A stretch of DNA of 64,000 nt from positions 62,001 through 126,000 of the forward strand of contig CANDOC010000010.1 in the NCBI GenBank assembly GCA_947387575.1, in the 5' to 3' direction. The stretch is from Spongorhabdus nitratireducens (GTDB lineage: Bacteria > Pseudomonadota > Gammaproteobacteria > Pseudomonadales > Endozoicomonadaceae). Both the position numbers and the translations under genes were made by a program. The notes beneath the pieces were generated by a model that made no database searches, was not told the DNA's origin, and saw only the letters and a list, made by a program, of their open reading frames with translations. Shown piece after piece: positions 27,764 through 37,059 of this stretch (positions within the stretch are counted from its first letter, which is position 1; the number at the start of each line of letters is the position of its first letter).

Positions 27764-29053
27764 CTATCCACCGCTCCACCATGAAAACAGAAACCCGCTG
27801 ACAGCAATACCACCCATTACCACAATAAAAATATCCAGCAGGGGCTGCCGACATTCTTTCAGCTTCGGCACCCGATAATGGGCATACACCGGCATAAAGA
27901 ACAGAATAGCGCCCAGTACCGGCACCACGACTACTTCGATCATGGCAATCACACTCCAGTTCATGCACGCCGCCAACCAGGTCGAAAGAAAAACAAACAG
28001 AATCGATAATCTGCAGGTTGCGGCATGACCCAGTGCCAGCTTCCTTTTATTTACCTGCTGGGTTATTAACCCCTGAACGCCCTCCAGGGTTCCGAGATAA
28101 ACCCCGACAAACGAGCTGGCAATCGCCATAAAGCTGAGAACAGGAGCAATAACCGAGAAAAACAGATGTCCTTCCCGGTTTGCCAGCACACTGAGTACCG
28201 GTAGATTCTTTTCCCGAGCCAGTTCCACTTCTGCTGGCGTCAGCGTCAGAATGCAGGAAAATACAAACAGTAGAATAACGACCAGTAACAGGCAGGTGTT
28301 ACGCCAGATAATCTGGCTGGTTTTGCGCCGACTGGCAGCAATCCCGCCAGGCATATGACGATAGGCTTCAGCCAAGGATGAGCAGACCGGAGAGTGATTA
28401 AAAGAAAACACCAGTAAGGGTGTCGTCAGGAATAGTGCAATTACAAAATCCTTCGTCGAGATGGAACGCTGAAACACAGCCGTACTCCACTCCGGAATCA
28501 GATACAGGGAAAGCAATACCAGAAACACCACCAGCGGAAAAACCAGCAGCTCTACTGCTCGCAGCATCCATTGTTCTTTGGCATGGGTGACCAGCATCAG
28601 AGCTACGACCAGCACCAGACTCAAACCCACTCTTCCCGGTGGTTCCCAGCCCAGCTGATACTCCACAAATGACTGCACCACATTGGTCAGGCCAATCCCG
28701 TACATCAACATAATGGGGTAAATCGCCAGAAAATAGGCAAATGTCAGCCAGCGTCCACTGCCGCGACCAAAGTGCTCAATTACGGTATGAGTGATATTGC
28801 CGCCAGAATGAGTACCACTCAGGCAGAACCGGGTCAGATTCCGGTGTGCCAGCCAGATCATGGGGCCAGTAATCAGACTCAGCAGGATCAGTGGCCAGAT
28901 ACCACCGGAGGCCGCCCCCAGCGGCAGATACAAAATTCCGGCACCAACCGCAGTGCCAAATAAATTGAACATCCAGCCGGTATCCCTGGCTGTCCACTTT
29001 TCATTTGCGGCAGACTGTTGTTCAACTAAAGATGCTTCGCTTGTTTCAGCCAT
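27764..29053 (-). CDS. HAAAP-type amino acid permease (SdaC/serine-transporter-like)
   Basis: A 429-residue protein with about 11 membrane helices, probably an amino acid:proton or sodium symporter of the inner membrane. The start is ATG 29053 (MAETSEASLVEQQ) behind AGGAGA. The first helix reads NLFGTAVGAGILYLPLGA, typical of the hydroxy/aromatic amino acid permease family; LLVFSFNHSPVCSSLAEAY is a conserved middle segment. Serine or threonine is the likeliest substrate class, but specificity is not visible. It stands alone between glpD (convergent) and metE (same strand). Confidence 0.8.
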   Translation of the reverse strand: MAETSEASLVEQQSAANEKWTARDTGWMFNLFGTAVGAGILYLPLGAASGGIWPLILLSLITGPMIWLAHRNLTRFCLSGTHSGGNITHTVIEHFGRGSGRWLTFAYFLAIYPIMLMYGIGLTNVVQSFVEYQLGWEPPGRVGLSLVLVVALMLVTHAKEQWMLRAVELLVFPLVVFLVLLSLYLIPEWSTAVFQRSISTKDFVIALFLTTPLLVFSFNHSPVCSSLAEAYRHMPGGIAASRRKTSQIIWRNTCLLLVVILLFVFSCILTLTPAEVELAREKNLPVLSVLANREGHLFFSVIAPVLSFMAIASSFVGVYLGTLEGVQGLITQQVNKRKLALGHAATCRLSILFVFLSTWLAACMNWSVIAMIEVVVVPVLGAILFFMPVYAHYRVPKLKECRQPLLDIFIVVMGGIAVSGFLFSWWSGG

Positions 29054-29283
29054 AGAGTTCTCCTGACTGAAACTATAGATGCACAGCCCAACACAATGGT
29101 TCAATCCTGCAATTTTATGTTGAAGTGGTGTGAATTAACGCTGCACATAAATCATTAATACCCGCACAGGAGATGTTACGGATTAATCATGCAGTTAGCG
29201 CATTTCGAAAAGGTCGAACGACAAGCTGGCCAAGGAGCTACTGCTCTCATGACCAGCTTTAACTTCAGGGCTTATTGACCAGT

Positions 29284-31569
29284 TCAGGAGGCACTACGCA
29301 AGCGAGTTGCCACGTTAACCATTGCAGCAAGGGATTTGCGTACTTCATCCCAGCCTCGGGTTTTCAGGCCACAATCCGGATTGACCCACAACCTTTCAAC
29401 CGGAATTCGCTCGGCAGCCTTGTTCAACAAACTGTACATCCAGTTTTCATCAGCCACATTAGGCGAGTGAATATCATAGACACCGGGACCAATCGCATTG
29501 GGATACTGGAAAGCTTCAAAAGCATCCAGCAGCTCCATATCCGAGCGAGAGGTTTCAATGGTGATCACGTCCGCATCCAGTGCAGCGATATACTCAATGA
29601 TATCGTTGAATTCGCTGTAACACATATGGGTGTGAATCTGGGTTGAGTCCTTGGCTACACCGGCAGCAATACGGAAGCTTTCAACGGCCCATGACAGATA
29701 TTCAGGCCATTTTTCCTTACGTAATGGCAAACCTTCCCGTAGAGCCGGTTCATCTATCTGGATAACAGAGATGCCTGCCGTCTCCAGATCAGCCACTTCA
29801 TCCCTTAATGCCAGCGCCAGCTGCTGAGCAGAGACTTTTCTGTCGACATCTTCCCGGGGGAAAGACCAACACAGGATGGTTACCGGACCGGTCAGCATGC
29901 CTTTAACCGGCTTTTCGGTCAGGCTCTGGGCATAGCAGGACCAATTCACTGTCATAGCCGCCTTGCGGGCAATATCGCCTACGATAATGGGTGGTTTGAC
30001 GCAGCGGGAACCATAACTCTGCACCCAGCCCAGACGGGTAAAGGCAAAACCTTCCAGCAGTTCACCGAAGTACTCCACCATATCATTGCGTTCCGGTTCA
30101 CCGTGAACCAGAACATCCAGTCCCAGTGTTTCCTGCTCACGAATAACCTGACTGATTTCAGCCTGCATCCGCTCGACATAATCATCTTCATCCAGCTTGC
30201 CACTCCGATACTGACTTCTCGCCCGTCGAATATCGGCAGTCTGGGGAAACGAGCCGATTGTAGTGGTAGGCCAGGCGGGTAGCTGCAGCTTTTGTTGCTG
30301 CTGTTGTGCTCGTACCTCAAAGCCGGATGAACGTTTAGCCTGTTCCGGTGCAATATCGTTAACCCGCTGCTGCACCTCAGGCCGATGTACCCGGGATGAT
30401 TGCTGACGCTGGGTAACAACCTGATCGCTGGCACTCAGGTGAGCCAGCACAGATGCAGATTCATCACCTTCGAGCAAGTTCGCCAGGGTACTCACTTCTT
30501 CAACTTTTTGGGCTGCAAATGCCAACCAGCCTTTCAGTTCATTATCCAGCTCAGTTTCCTGCGCAACATCTACCGGAACATGAAGCAGAGAGCAACTTGG
30601 TGCAAGCCATAACCGGTCTCCCAAACGCTGCTTTGTCTCTTTAAGCTCATCACTGATAGCGCGCAAATCCGTTCGCCAGATATTACGTCCGTTAACGACA
30701 CCGGCTGAAAGGATTTTGTAAGGTGAAAGCTGATCAACCACTGTTTGCAGCTGCAGTGGAGCTCTTACCAGATCAATATGCAGCCCTTCTACCGGCAGGC
30801 TGCAGGCCAATCCCAGGTTGTCACCCAGCTCACCAAAATAAGAAGCCAGCAGGATTTTTACACTGCACGACTGAAGTCTGTTATAGGCAAACTCGTAACC
30901 ATCTCGCCAGTCCTGTGGCAAGTCCAGCACCAGTGCCGGCTCATCCAGCTGAACCCACTCAACTCCGGCAGCAGCAATCTGCTCCAGCAGATCACTGTAG
31001 ACAGCAACCAGCGGCTCCAGCAGTGACAGCTTGTCCAGCGTTTCATCACGTGATTTTCCCAGCCAGAGGTAAGTCAGCGGTCCAGGCAATACAACCTTGA
31101 TACGGTGACCTGCATCCTGAGCCTCTTTAATTTCACTCAGTAGCGCGTCGGAGTTAAGACTGAAGCTCTGCTTCGATTCAAATTCGGGCACAATATAGTG
31201 ATAGTTGGTATCAAACCATTTGGTCATCTCACAGGCGGCAGTGGCTTTCCCTGAAGGCGCCCGTCCACGGGCCATACGGAAATAACAATCCAGATCAGGG
31301 GCTTCTCCTTCACCCAGCCCGAAGCGCTCCGGCACCACACCCAGCAGGCAGCTAAGATTCAGCATGGTGTCATACCAGGCAAAATCGCCTACCGGCACCA
31401 GATCAATACCGGCATCAGCCTGCTGCTTCCAGTTTTCAGCTCGCAGCTGCTTGCCGACAGCCAGCAACTCTTGCTGTGGCATATCACCGGCCCAATAGGC
31501 TTCAACCGCTTTTTTCAGTTCCCGGCGGGCACCAATACGTGGATAGCCCAGAGTATGTGTTGTGGTCAT
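29284..31569 (-). CDS. metE: Cobalamin-independent methionine synthase
   Basis: Transfers a methyl group from 5-methyltetrahydropteroyltriglutamate to homocysteine. The 761-residue product has the duplicated (beta-alpha)8 barrels, and the C-terminal zinc site can be read as HTHMCYSEF (His, Cys), the [10 protein letters not shown] Glu, and [10 protein letters not shown] (Cys). The N-terminus ([20 protein letters not shown]) is typical. It is divergent from metR with MetR-like sites between. A weak hairpin (AAGCTGG/CCAGCTT, 29223-29259) lies past the stop. Confidence 0.97.
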   Translation of the reverse strand: MTTTHTLGYPRIGARRELKKAVEAYWAGDMPQQELLAVGKQLRAENWKQQADAGIDLVPVGDFAWYDTMLNLSCLLGVVPERFGLGEGEAPDLDCYFRMARGRAPSGKATAACEMTKWFDTNYHYIVPEFESKQSFSLNSDALLSEIKEAQDAGHRIKVVLPGPLTYLWLGKSRDETLDKLSLLEPLVAVYSDLLEQIAAAGVEWVQLDEPALVLDLPQDWRDGYEFAYNRLQSCSVKILLASYFGELGDNLGLACSLPVEGLHIDLVRAPLQLQTVVDQLSPYKILSAGVVNGRNIWRTDLRAISDELKETKQRLGDRLWLAPSCSLLHVPVDVAQETELDNELKGWLAFAAQKVEEVSTLANLLEGDESASVLAHLSASDQVVTQRQQSSRVHRPEVQQRVNDIAPEQAKRSSGFEVRAQQQQQKLQLPAWPTTTIGSFPQTADIRRARSQYRSGKLDEDDYVERMQAEISQVIREQETLGLDVLVHGEPERNDMVEYFGELLEGFAFTRLGWVQSYGSRCVKPPIIVGDIARKAAMTVNWSCYAQSLTEKPVKGMLTGPVTILCWSFPREDVDRKVSAQQLALALRDEVADLETAGISVIQIDEPALREGLPLRKEKWPEYLSWAVESFRIAAGVAKDSTQIHTHMCYSEFNDIIEYIAALDADVITIETSRSDMELLDAFEAFQYPNAIGPGVYDIHSPNVADENWMYSLLNKAAERIPVERLWVNPDCGLKTRGWDEVRKSLAAMVNVATRLRSAS

Positions 31570-31643
31570 GAAGAATTCCCTGTTCCTGAGTGCAGCAGAG
31601 GGGCGCGTGCATCATGGATCACATTGTGGAAAACACTTAGACT

Positions 31644-31656
31644 TGAATCAAACTCA
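31644..31656. promoter_or_regulatory. MetR-like binding site 1
   Basis: TGAATCAAACTCA matches the MetR consensus TGAANNNNNTTCA with one mismatch. It lies 75 bp upstream of the metE start, in the divergent metE-metR spacer. Confidence 0.55.
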
Positions 31657-31674
31657 TAAAATTAATATAAAAAT

Positions 31675-31687
31675 TGAGAAAAATTCA
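31675..31687. promoter_or_regulatory. MetR-like binding site 2
   Basis: TGAGAAAAATTCA matches TGAANNNNNTTCA with one mismatch and overlaps the first base of metR. Its position over the metR start fits autorepression. Confidence 0.5.
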
Positions 31688-32613
31688 TGATAGAGCGACG
31701 ACATCTGCACACGCTAACTACGCTCAGGGACAGCGGCAGCCTGATTGAAGCGGCCCAGCGATTACATCTCACCCAATCTGCCCTGTCTCACCAGCTGAAA
31801 GACCTGGAGCAGAGGCTGAATCTGCAATTGTTTGTCAGGAAGTCCCGCCCGCTGCGTTTTACTACTGCAGGCCAGCGATTGCTCGCTCTGGCAGATTCAG
31901 TCCTCCCCCAATTCAGACAAACCGAAAGAGAGCTGCTTCGGCTCAGTCAGGGTGAAACCGGCCGACTGCATATTGCGATTGAATGCCACAGCTGTTTCCA
32001 GTGGCTGATGCCGGCTATTGACGCATTTCGTGATCACTGGCCGGATGTTGAAATGGATCTTGCCAGTGGTTTCAACTTCGCGCCGCTGCCCGCTTTAACC
32101 CGGGGTGATCTGGATCTGGTGGTCACTTCAAACCCGCAATCACTGCCGGGAATCTCTTATATCCCCCTGTTCAGCTATGAAGTACTGCTAGCTGTTTCCC
32201 ATCGTCACCCATTGGCTGAATCAACTTTTATTCAGGCTCAGGATTTGGCTGCGGAAACCCTGATCAGTTACCCGGTAGAACGTGAACGGCTGGATATCTT
32301 TACCCAACTGCTTGATCCTGCTGGCATTGAGCCTGCTGCCATCCGTACTGCGGAACTGACCGTTATGATGTTACAGCTGGTTGCCAGTGGTCGTGGCGTT
32401 TGCGCCCTGCCCAACTGGGCTTTGGCTGAACACAGCGACAAGCGGTTTATCCGGGCACTGCCGTTGGGAGAGAAAGGTATCTGGACTACATTGTATGCGG
32501 CAGTGAGAGAGGATCAGCTTGAAATGTCGTTTATGAGGGATTTTCTCGGTATTGCCAAGGATATCTGCTTTTCCAGTCTGACCGGTGTTCGGCCGGCATC
32601 AAAAACAGTCTAG
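31687..32613 (+). CDS. metR: LysR-family methionine regulator MetR
   Basis: Activator of metE that uses homocysteine as coeffector. The 308-residue product begins MIERRHLHTLTTLRDSGSL, very like E. coli MetR, with helix-turn-helix LIEAAQRLHLTQSALSHQLK and the typical FVRKSRPLRFTTAGQRLL stretch. Divergence from metE with MetR-like sites in the 117-bp spacer confirms the assignment by context. Confidence 0.93.
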   Translation: MIERRHLHTLTTLRDSGSLIEAAQRLHLTQSALSHQLKDLEQRLNLQLFVRKSRPLRFTTAGQRLLALADSVLPQFRQTERELLRLSQGETGRLHIAIECHSCFQWLMPAIDAFRDHWPDVEMDLASGFNFAPLPALTRGDLDLVVTSNPQSLPGISYIPLFSYEVLLAVSHRHPLAESTFIQAQDLAAETLISYPVERERLDIFTQLLDPAGIEPAAIRTAELTVMMLQLVASGRGVCALPNWALAEHSDKRFIRALPLGEKGIWTTLYAAVREDQLEMSFMRDFLGIAKDICFSSLTGVRPASKTV

Positions 32614-32623
32614 ACAGTGCTTG

Positions 32624-32671
32624 AAACAGAAAAGCCCGCATCATTGCGTAATGATGCGGGCTTTTCTGTTT
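32624..32671. terminator. Bidirectional terminator, 22-bp perfect stem
   Basis: Two 22-base arms (32624-32645 and 32650-32671) are perfectly complementary around the loop GCGT. The stem core is AAGCCCGCATCATT, with A/T-rich ends that supply a U tract in both directions. It ends metR on the plus strand and the TRAP permease on the minus strand. Confidence 0.9.
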
Positions 32672-32704
32672 TAGCAATCAGAGATTCAGAAACAAAGCAG
32701 ACTA

Positions 32705-35308
32705 TCAGGCCAGCTCGGCATCCGGCACAACCTGGCGCTTGCGACGACGCTGAATCATAATAACCAGCGCAATCAGCAACAGTGCAGGCAGATAGAACCA
32801 CTGCGCAGCAACACGGTCATTTTCGACCTGAACCGCGACAATCTGCTGATCAAAGTCCAGTCCGGCTTTAGCCGCAGGACTGCCAAAGGTCACCATATCG
32901 ATCAGGGTTTTACCTTCATCGTCATACAGAGCCAAGCCGGCATCAGCCAGACGCTGTTCACCATCAGCGGCATCGGAAACCGGCAACAACACGACACTTT
33001 CCACCTGGTTGCCGTCAAAGTCTTCACTGCTGACGATCAGACGCAGATCAGAACCAGCCGGCAGTTTTTCAACGACTTCTGTAATCGCCCCGCCCGCATG
33101 GGACTCGAACGGCTCTTCAATCTGGTTCAGCCAGAAATCCGGACGTACCAGAGTGAATGCAACCAGCACCAGAATCAGAGATTCCAGCTTGGTGTTACGA
33201 GCCACAAAGAAGCCCTGAACACCAGCCGCAAACAGGCACATGGCTGCCAGCGTAATGCCAAAGATCAGCGCCGCATGCCAGAAGCTGTCGATACCCACCA
33301 GAATGATGTCGGTATTGAAGATAAACATCAGTGGCAGTACAGCTGTCAGCATCGCGTAGCCAAAAGCCTGAACCCCGGTCTTGATCGGGTCTGCTCCGGA
33401 AATCGCGGATGCCGCAAAGGCTGCCAGACCAACAGGCGGGGTAATATCTGCCATGATACCGAAGTAGAACACATACAGATGGACAGCAATCAGCGGTACA
33501 ACCAGACCGTGCTGCGCACCCAGCTCAATAACAACCGGTGCCATCAGGCTGGAAACCACAATGTAGTTTGCAGTTGTCGGCAGGCCCATACCCAGAATCA
33601 GACTGATAAAGGCAATCAGCAACAGCATTGCAATCAGACTGCCACCGGCCAGCCATTCAACAAAGGCGGTCATTACTGGCCCCAGACCGGTCAGGGTTAC
33701 TGCACCTACAACAACACCAGCCGCAGCAGTCGCCACACCGATACCGATCATGTTACGGGCACCGGTTTCCAGTCCGGCAACCAGATCAGCAAAACCTTCT
33801 CTGAAACCGCTGGCAAGATCACTGTGATTTCGGAAGAAACCAAACAGTGGCTTCTGGGTCAGCAGAATAAACATCATGAATGCTGTCGCATAAAATGCAG
33901 ACAGGCCTGGAGACAGACGCTCAACCATCAGGCACCAGATCAGTACCGCAACCGGCAGCAGGAAATGCAGACCGGACTTAACCACCGGACCCAGTTCAGG
34001 CAGCTTTTCAACCGGGTTATTCGGATCGTCTTCTTCCAGATCAGGATAAGCTGATGAGAATTTGATCAGCCCGATATAGGCAATCAGAATGCCGACAGCA
34101 ATCAGTGGCATTGCTGCTGCACCGGCCATCATCTTGATAAAGCTCAGTGCGTAATAGATGACACCGGCAACAATCAGCAGGCTGGAAATGGTAATACCAT
34201 TACGCAACAGGCGCTGTTTCCAGGGCGCAAGCACACCGGCACGGGGCAGACCTTTCAGATCAGCTTTCAGCGCTTCCAGATGAATGATGTACAGGAAAGT
34301 AATGTAAGCCGCTACCGCAGGGACAAAGGCATGCTTGATGACATCAACATAGGGAATGCCGACATACTCAACCATCAGAAATGCCGCAGCACCCATGATA
34401 GGCGGCATGATCTGACCATAACAGCTGGAGGCTACTTCAACGGCACCTGCCTTGTGTGCCGGGAAACCCATACGCTTCATCAACGGAATGGTAAAGGTAC
34501 CGGTAGTTACCACGTTGGCAATGGAGGAGCCGGAGATCAGGCCGGTCATACCGGAGGCCAGTACTGCCGCCTTGGCCGGACCACCGCGATAGTGACCCAA
34601 CATGGCAAAGGCCATCTTGATGAAATAGTTACCGGCACCTGCTCTTTCCAGCAACGCTCCAAACAGTACAAACAGGAATACGAAACTGGTCGAAACACCC
34701 AGCGCAATACCGAACACGCCCTCGGTCGACAGCCACAGGTGGCTGGCTGCTTTGGACAGTGAAGCGCCACGGTGGGAGATAACTTCCGGCATATAGGGAC
34801 CGGCAAAAATATAAACCAGGAATACACCGGCAACGATCATCAGCGGTGGTCCCAGCGCCCGGCGGGTACTTTCCAGCAGCAGCACCATACCGGCAACGGC
34901 CGTTACGACATCCAGAGTGATCGGTGCACCCGGACGGGTAACCAGTTCACTATAAAATGAAAACAGATAGCTGGCAGAGAAAGCGCCAACCAAGGCAAAT
35001 ATCCAGTCCTGCACCGGTACCTTGTTACGCGGCGAGGAACTTAATGCCGGAAAGGCAGTAAATGCCAGAAAGACAGCGAACGCCAGATGAATGGCCCGCG
35101 CCTGGGTATCATTGAGGATACCGAAATTCAGTGCAAACGGCAGTGGTGAGGCATACCACAGCTGGAACAGTGACCAGACAATCGCAACACCGGCAATCAG
35201 CCGGCCGGCCATACCTGCCGGGTGTCTTGCTCCGGAATCGGCTTCCAGCGCCATTGCTTGCAGCGCTTCCTGATCCGGCTGATCCTGAGTTGTATGAGTA
35301 TTTTGCAT
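32705..35308 (-). CDS. Fused TRAP transporter permease (DctQM type) with C-terminal DUF3394-like domain
   Basis: An 867-residue inner-membrane protein, the sodium-driven permease of a TAXI-type TRAP system. An N-terminal four-helix part corresponds to the small subunit (from about residue 30 to 170). The DctM part follows, with GMTGLISGSSIANVVTTGTF and LGMGLPTTANYIVVSSLMAP, signature segments of TAXI permeases. After the last transport helix (about residue 720) comes a roughly 110-residue periplasmic segment with a PDZ-like stretch (MVTFGSPAAKAGLDFDQQIV), then a final helix and a basic tail; this fits DUF3394. It follows the TAXI binding protein by 205 bp. Confidence 0.9.
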   Translation of the reverse strand: MQNTHTTQDQPDQEALQAMALEADSGARHPAGMAGRLIAGVAIVWSLFQLWYASPLPFALNFGILNDTQARAIHLAFAVFLAFTAFPALSSSPRNKVPVQDWIFALVGAFSASYLFSFYSELVTRPGAPITLDVVTAVAGMVLLLESTRRALGPPLMIVAGVFLVYIFAGPYMPEVISHRGASLSKAASHLWLSTEGVFGIALGVSTSFVFLFVLFGALLERAGAGNYFIKMAFAMLGHYRGGPAKAAVLASGMTGLISGSSIANVVTTGTFTIPLMKRMGFPAHKAGAVEVASSCYGQIMPPIMGAAAFLMVEYVGIPYVDVIKHAFVPAVAAYITFLYIIHLEALKADLKGLPRAGVLAPWKQRLLRNGITISSLLIVAGVIYYALSFIKMMAGAAAMPLIAVGILIAYIGLIKFSSAYPDLEEDDPNNPVEKLPELGPVVKSGLHFLLPVAVLIWCLMVERLSPGLSAFYATAFMMFILLTQKPLFGFFRNHSDLASGFREGFADLVAGLETGARNMIGIGVATAAAGVVVGAVTLTGLGPVMTAFVEWLAGGSLIAMLLLIAFISLILGMGLPTTANYIVVSSLMAPVVIELGAQHGLVVPLIAVHLYVFYFGIMADITPPVGLAAFAASAISGADPIKTGVQAFGYAMLTAVLPLMFIFNTDIILVGIDSFWHAALIFGITLAAMCLFAAGVQGFFVARNTKLESLILVLVAFTLVRPDFWLNQIEEPFESHAGGAITEVVEKLPAGSDLRLIVSSEDFDGNQVESVVLLPVSDAADGEQRLADAGLALYDDEGKTLIDMVTFGSPAAKAGLDFDQQIVAVQVENDRVAAQWFYLPALLLIALVIMIQRRRKRQVVPDAELA

Positions 35309-35457
35309 TATCTGTAAACTCTTCCATTTAAAAAACAGGCTTACAAGATCATCTTTCAGATCCGACTGCTTTCAGCCTGCAGTTTCGGGAAAGACTCCCT
35401 GAGTCCAGCCGAACTGTGAAAATGGCAGCATTCCAGTAGATGAATAAGAGGAACGAA

Positions 35458-35485
35458 GCAACCCGGACTTAAACGTCCAGGTTGC
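35458..35485 (-). repeat. Intercistronic hairpin between TAXI protein and permease genes
   Basis: GCAACC-C-GGAC (35458-35468) pairs with GTCC-A-GGTTGC (35475-35485) with one mismatch and a 6-nt loop. On the minus strand TTCGTTCC follows. It may trim transcription so that the binding protein exceeds the permease, as is common for such systems. Confidence 0.45.
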
Positions 35486-35513
35486 AACGATGTCATGCCT
35501 GACAGGACAAGAC

Positions 35514-36497
35514 TTAGTTCAGCAGACCTGCTTCACGGAAGTAACGGGCAGCACCCGGGTGCAGCGGTGCAGTGTTACCGTCGCTTACCATGTCTTTCGG
35601 ATCCAGGCTGGCAAAAGCCGGGTGCAGACGCTTGAAGCGGTCGAAGTTTTCAAATACGGACTTGGTCAGCTGGTAGATGCTTTCTTCGTCAGCACCGACA
35701 GAAGTTACGAAGGTAGCCTTAGCACCCAGAGTCGGGATATCGGCATCGTTACCCTTGTACAGGCCACCCGGCACCTTGTAGGAAACCAGGTAGGACTTCT
35801 CGGCAACCATATCACGGGTAGCCTTGTCATCAGCCGCTACAATGTTGGCATCACAGGAAGTAGTCGCTTCCTGGATCGCACCATTGGGGTGACCGGCAAA
35901 GTAAACCATGGCGTCAATCTTGTTATCACACAGCGCCTGAGCCTGCTCTGCAGCCTTCAGCTCGGATACCAGCTTGAACGCATCCATGGTCCAGCCTTTC
36001 TGAGCCATCAGCGCTTCCATTGTGGCGCGCTGACCGGAACCCGGGTTGCCCACGTTGACACGCTTGCCCTTCAGATCTTCAAAGGTTTTGATGTCGGCAT
36101 CTTTACGCGCTACGACAGTAAAGGCTTCGGTGTATACGGAGAAGACAGAACGCAGGTCCTTGTATTCACCTTTCGCCTTGAAAGCACCTTCGCCGTTCCA
36201 GGCGTTGAACTGCTGGTCAGACTGGGCAACACCCAGGTCCAGCTCGCCGGCACGAATGGTGTTGATGTTGTAAACAGAGCCACCGGTTGCTTCAACGGAG
36301 CAGCGGATGCCGTGTTGCTTGGTACCCCGGTTTACCAGCTTGCACATGGCGCTGCCAGTCGGGTAGTAAACGCCGGTCACACCGCCAGTACCGATGGAAA
36401 CGTGAGTGGTCTGTGCCGCAGCTTGGGCACCGCCGGACAGTGCAAGTGCAGAAGCAAGGGAAAAAGCAGCACACAAAGGTGTCATCAGCTTACGCAT
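35514..36497 (-). CDS. TAXI-family TRAP transporter solute-binding protein
   Basis: Periplasmic receptor of the TRAP system. The 327-residue product has a signal peptide (cleavage near LALSGGAQA, about residue 27). The TAXI hallmark follows: VSIGTGGVTGVYYPTGSAMC, then SVEATGGSVYNINTIRAGEL and GVAQSDQQFNAW. It starts at ATG 36497 behind AAGGAG. The ligand of this subgroup is not readable from sequence; characterised TAXI ligands include dicarboxylates and amino acids such as glutamate or glutamine. It is first in its operon and lies downstream of a two-component system on the same strand. Confidence 0.93.
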   Translation of the reverse strand: MRKLMTPLCAAFSLASALALSGGAQAAAQTTHVSIGTGGVTGVYYPTGSAMCKLVNRGTKQHGIRCSVEATGGSVYNINTIRAGELDLGVAQSDQQFNAWNGEGAFKAKGEYKDLRSVFSVYTEAFTVVARKDADIKTFEDLKGKRVNVGNPGSGQRATMEALMAQKGWTMDAFKLVSELKAAEQAQALCDNKIDAMVYFAGHPNGAIQEATTSCDANIVAADDKATRDMVAEKSYLVSYKVPGGLYKGNDADIPTLGAKATFVTSVGADEESIYQLTKSVFENFDRFKRLHPAFASLDPKDMVSDGNTAPLHPGAARYFREAGLLN

Positions 36498-36780
36498 ACA
36501 GCATGGCTCCTTGGTCGTGTTTATTGTGTTCTGAAGTCGTTATTGTATTGAGGCCCAAAAACTACGCCGAAATACTAATGATCCCGACAGGGCTCAAAAT
36601 GGTGTCACCGAATAAACGTCAGTCGCAGAATAATTAACTGCCAGCTGTACCAACGCAGACAACGGATTGCGGTGGTGACATGGTTTGCATCTGTGCATTT
36701 ACCATTATTCAGCTAGTAGACAGCACATCAGGCGGGAGCAACTATATTGAAACTACGTACAAAAGTCGAACTTGCCGCAA

Positions 36781-36814
36781 AACAAAAAAGAACCTTTCAG
36801 AACAAAAAAGAACC
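36781..36814. repeat. 14-bp direct repeat, 20-bp period
   Basis: AACAAAAAAGAACC occurs at 36781-36794 and again at 36801-36814, two helical turns apart, with a degenerate third copy (GACAAAAAAG at 36826). On the minus strand each reads GGTTCTTTTTTGTT. OmpR-type regulators bind direct repeats, so this is a candidate site for the neighbouring response regulator. Confidence 0.4.
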
Positions 36815-36965
36815 CCTCACAACCCGACAAAAAAGTGACAAAACCTGAACAGAAAAACGATTTTAAGCGCAAGATACTAACCAAATCACGAACTTTAAAC
36901 GCATAAAAACCAAAATAAAATCGTGTTCGAATGTCTTTCAACAGGAAAACAAAACAGGTGAAAAT

Positions 36966-36979
36966 TTGATCAACATCAA
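36966..36979. promoter_or_regulatory. Perfect FNR/Anr box
   Basis: TTGATCAACATCAA matches the FNR/Anr consensus TTGATNNNNATCAA at all ten defined bases and extends by one pair (TTTGAT/ATCAAA, 36965-36980). It is about 475 bp upstream of the TAXI gene. I see no good -10 at the class II spacing on the minus strand, so its target promoter is unclear. Confidence 0.6.
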
Positions 36980-37059
36980 ATAGAAGAGTGCTACCGACAT
37001 TCTAAAAAACAAGAAGTCGGCAGCTTTTATAGAAATTTTAGCCAGAAAATGATGGTTTT

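Larger units (their letters stand above)
36498..37059. other. AT-rich spacer between sensor kinase and TAXI gene
   Basis: No convincing gene lies in these 562 bases; the only sizeable frame (minus, 36753-36941) starts with TTG without a ribosome-binding site and is low-complexity. The region is markedly richer in A/T than its neighbours. It contains a perfect FNR/Anr box, a 14-bp direct repeat and presumably the promoter of the TAXI-TRAP genes. An untranslated RNA is possible but not shown. Confidence 0.6.

Noticed and set aside
36753-36941. Possible 62-residue hydrophobic protein on the minus strand in the AT-rich spacer
   Set aside because: It starts with TTG without a ribosome-binding site and its sequence is low-complexity Phe/Gly/Ser produced by the A-rich repeats.
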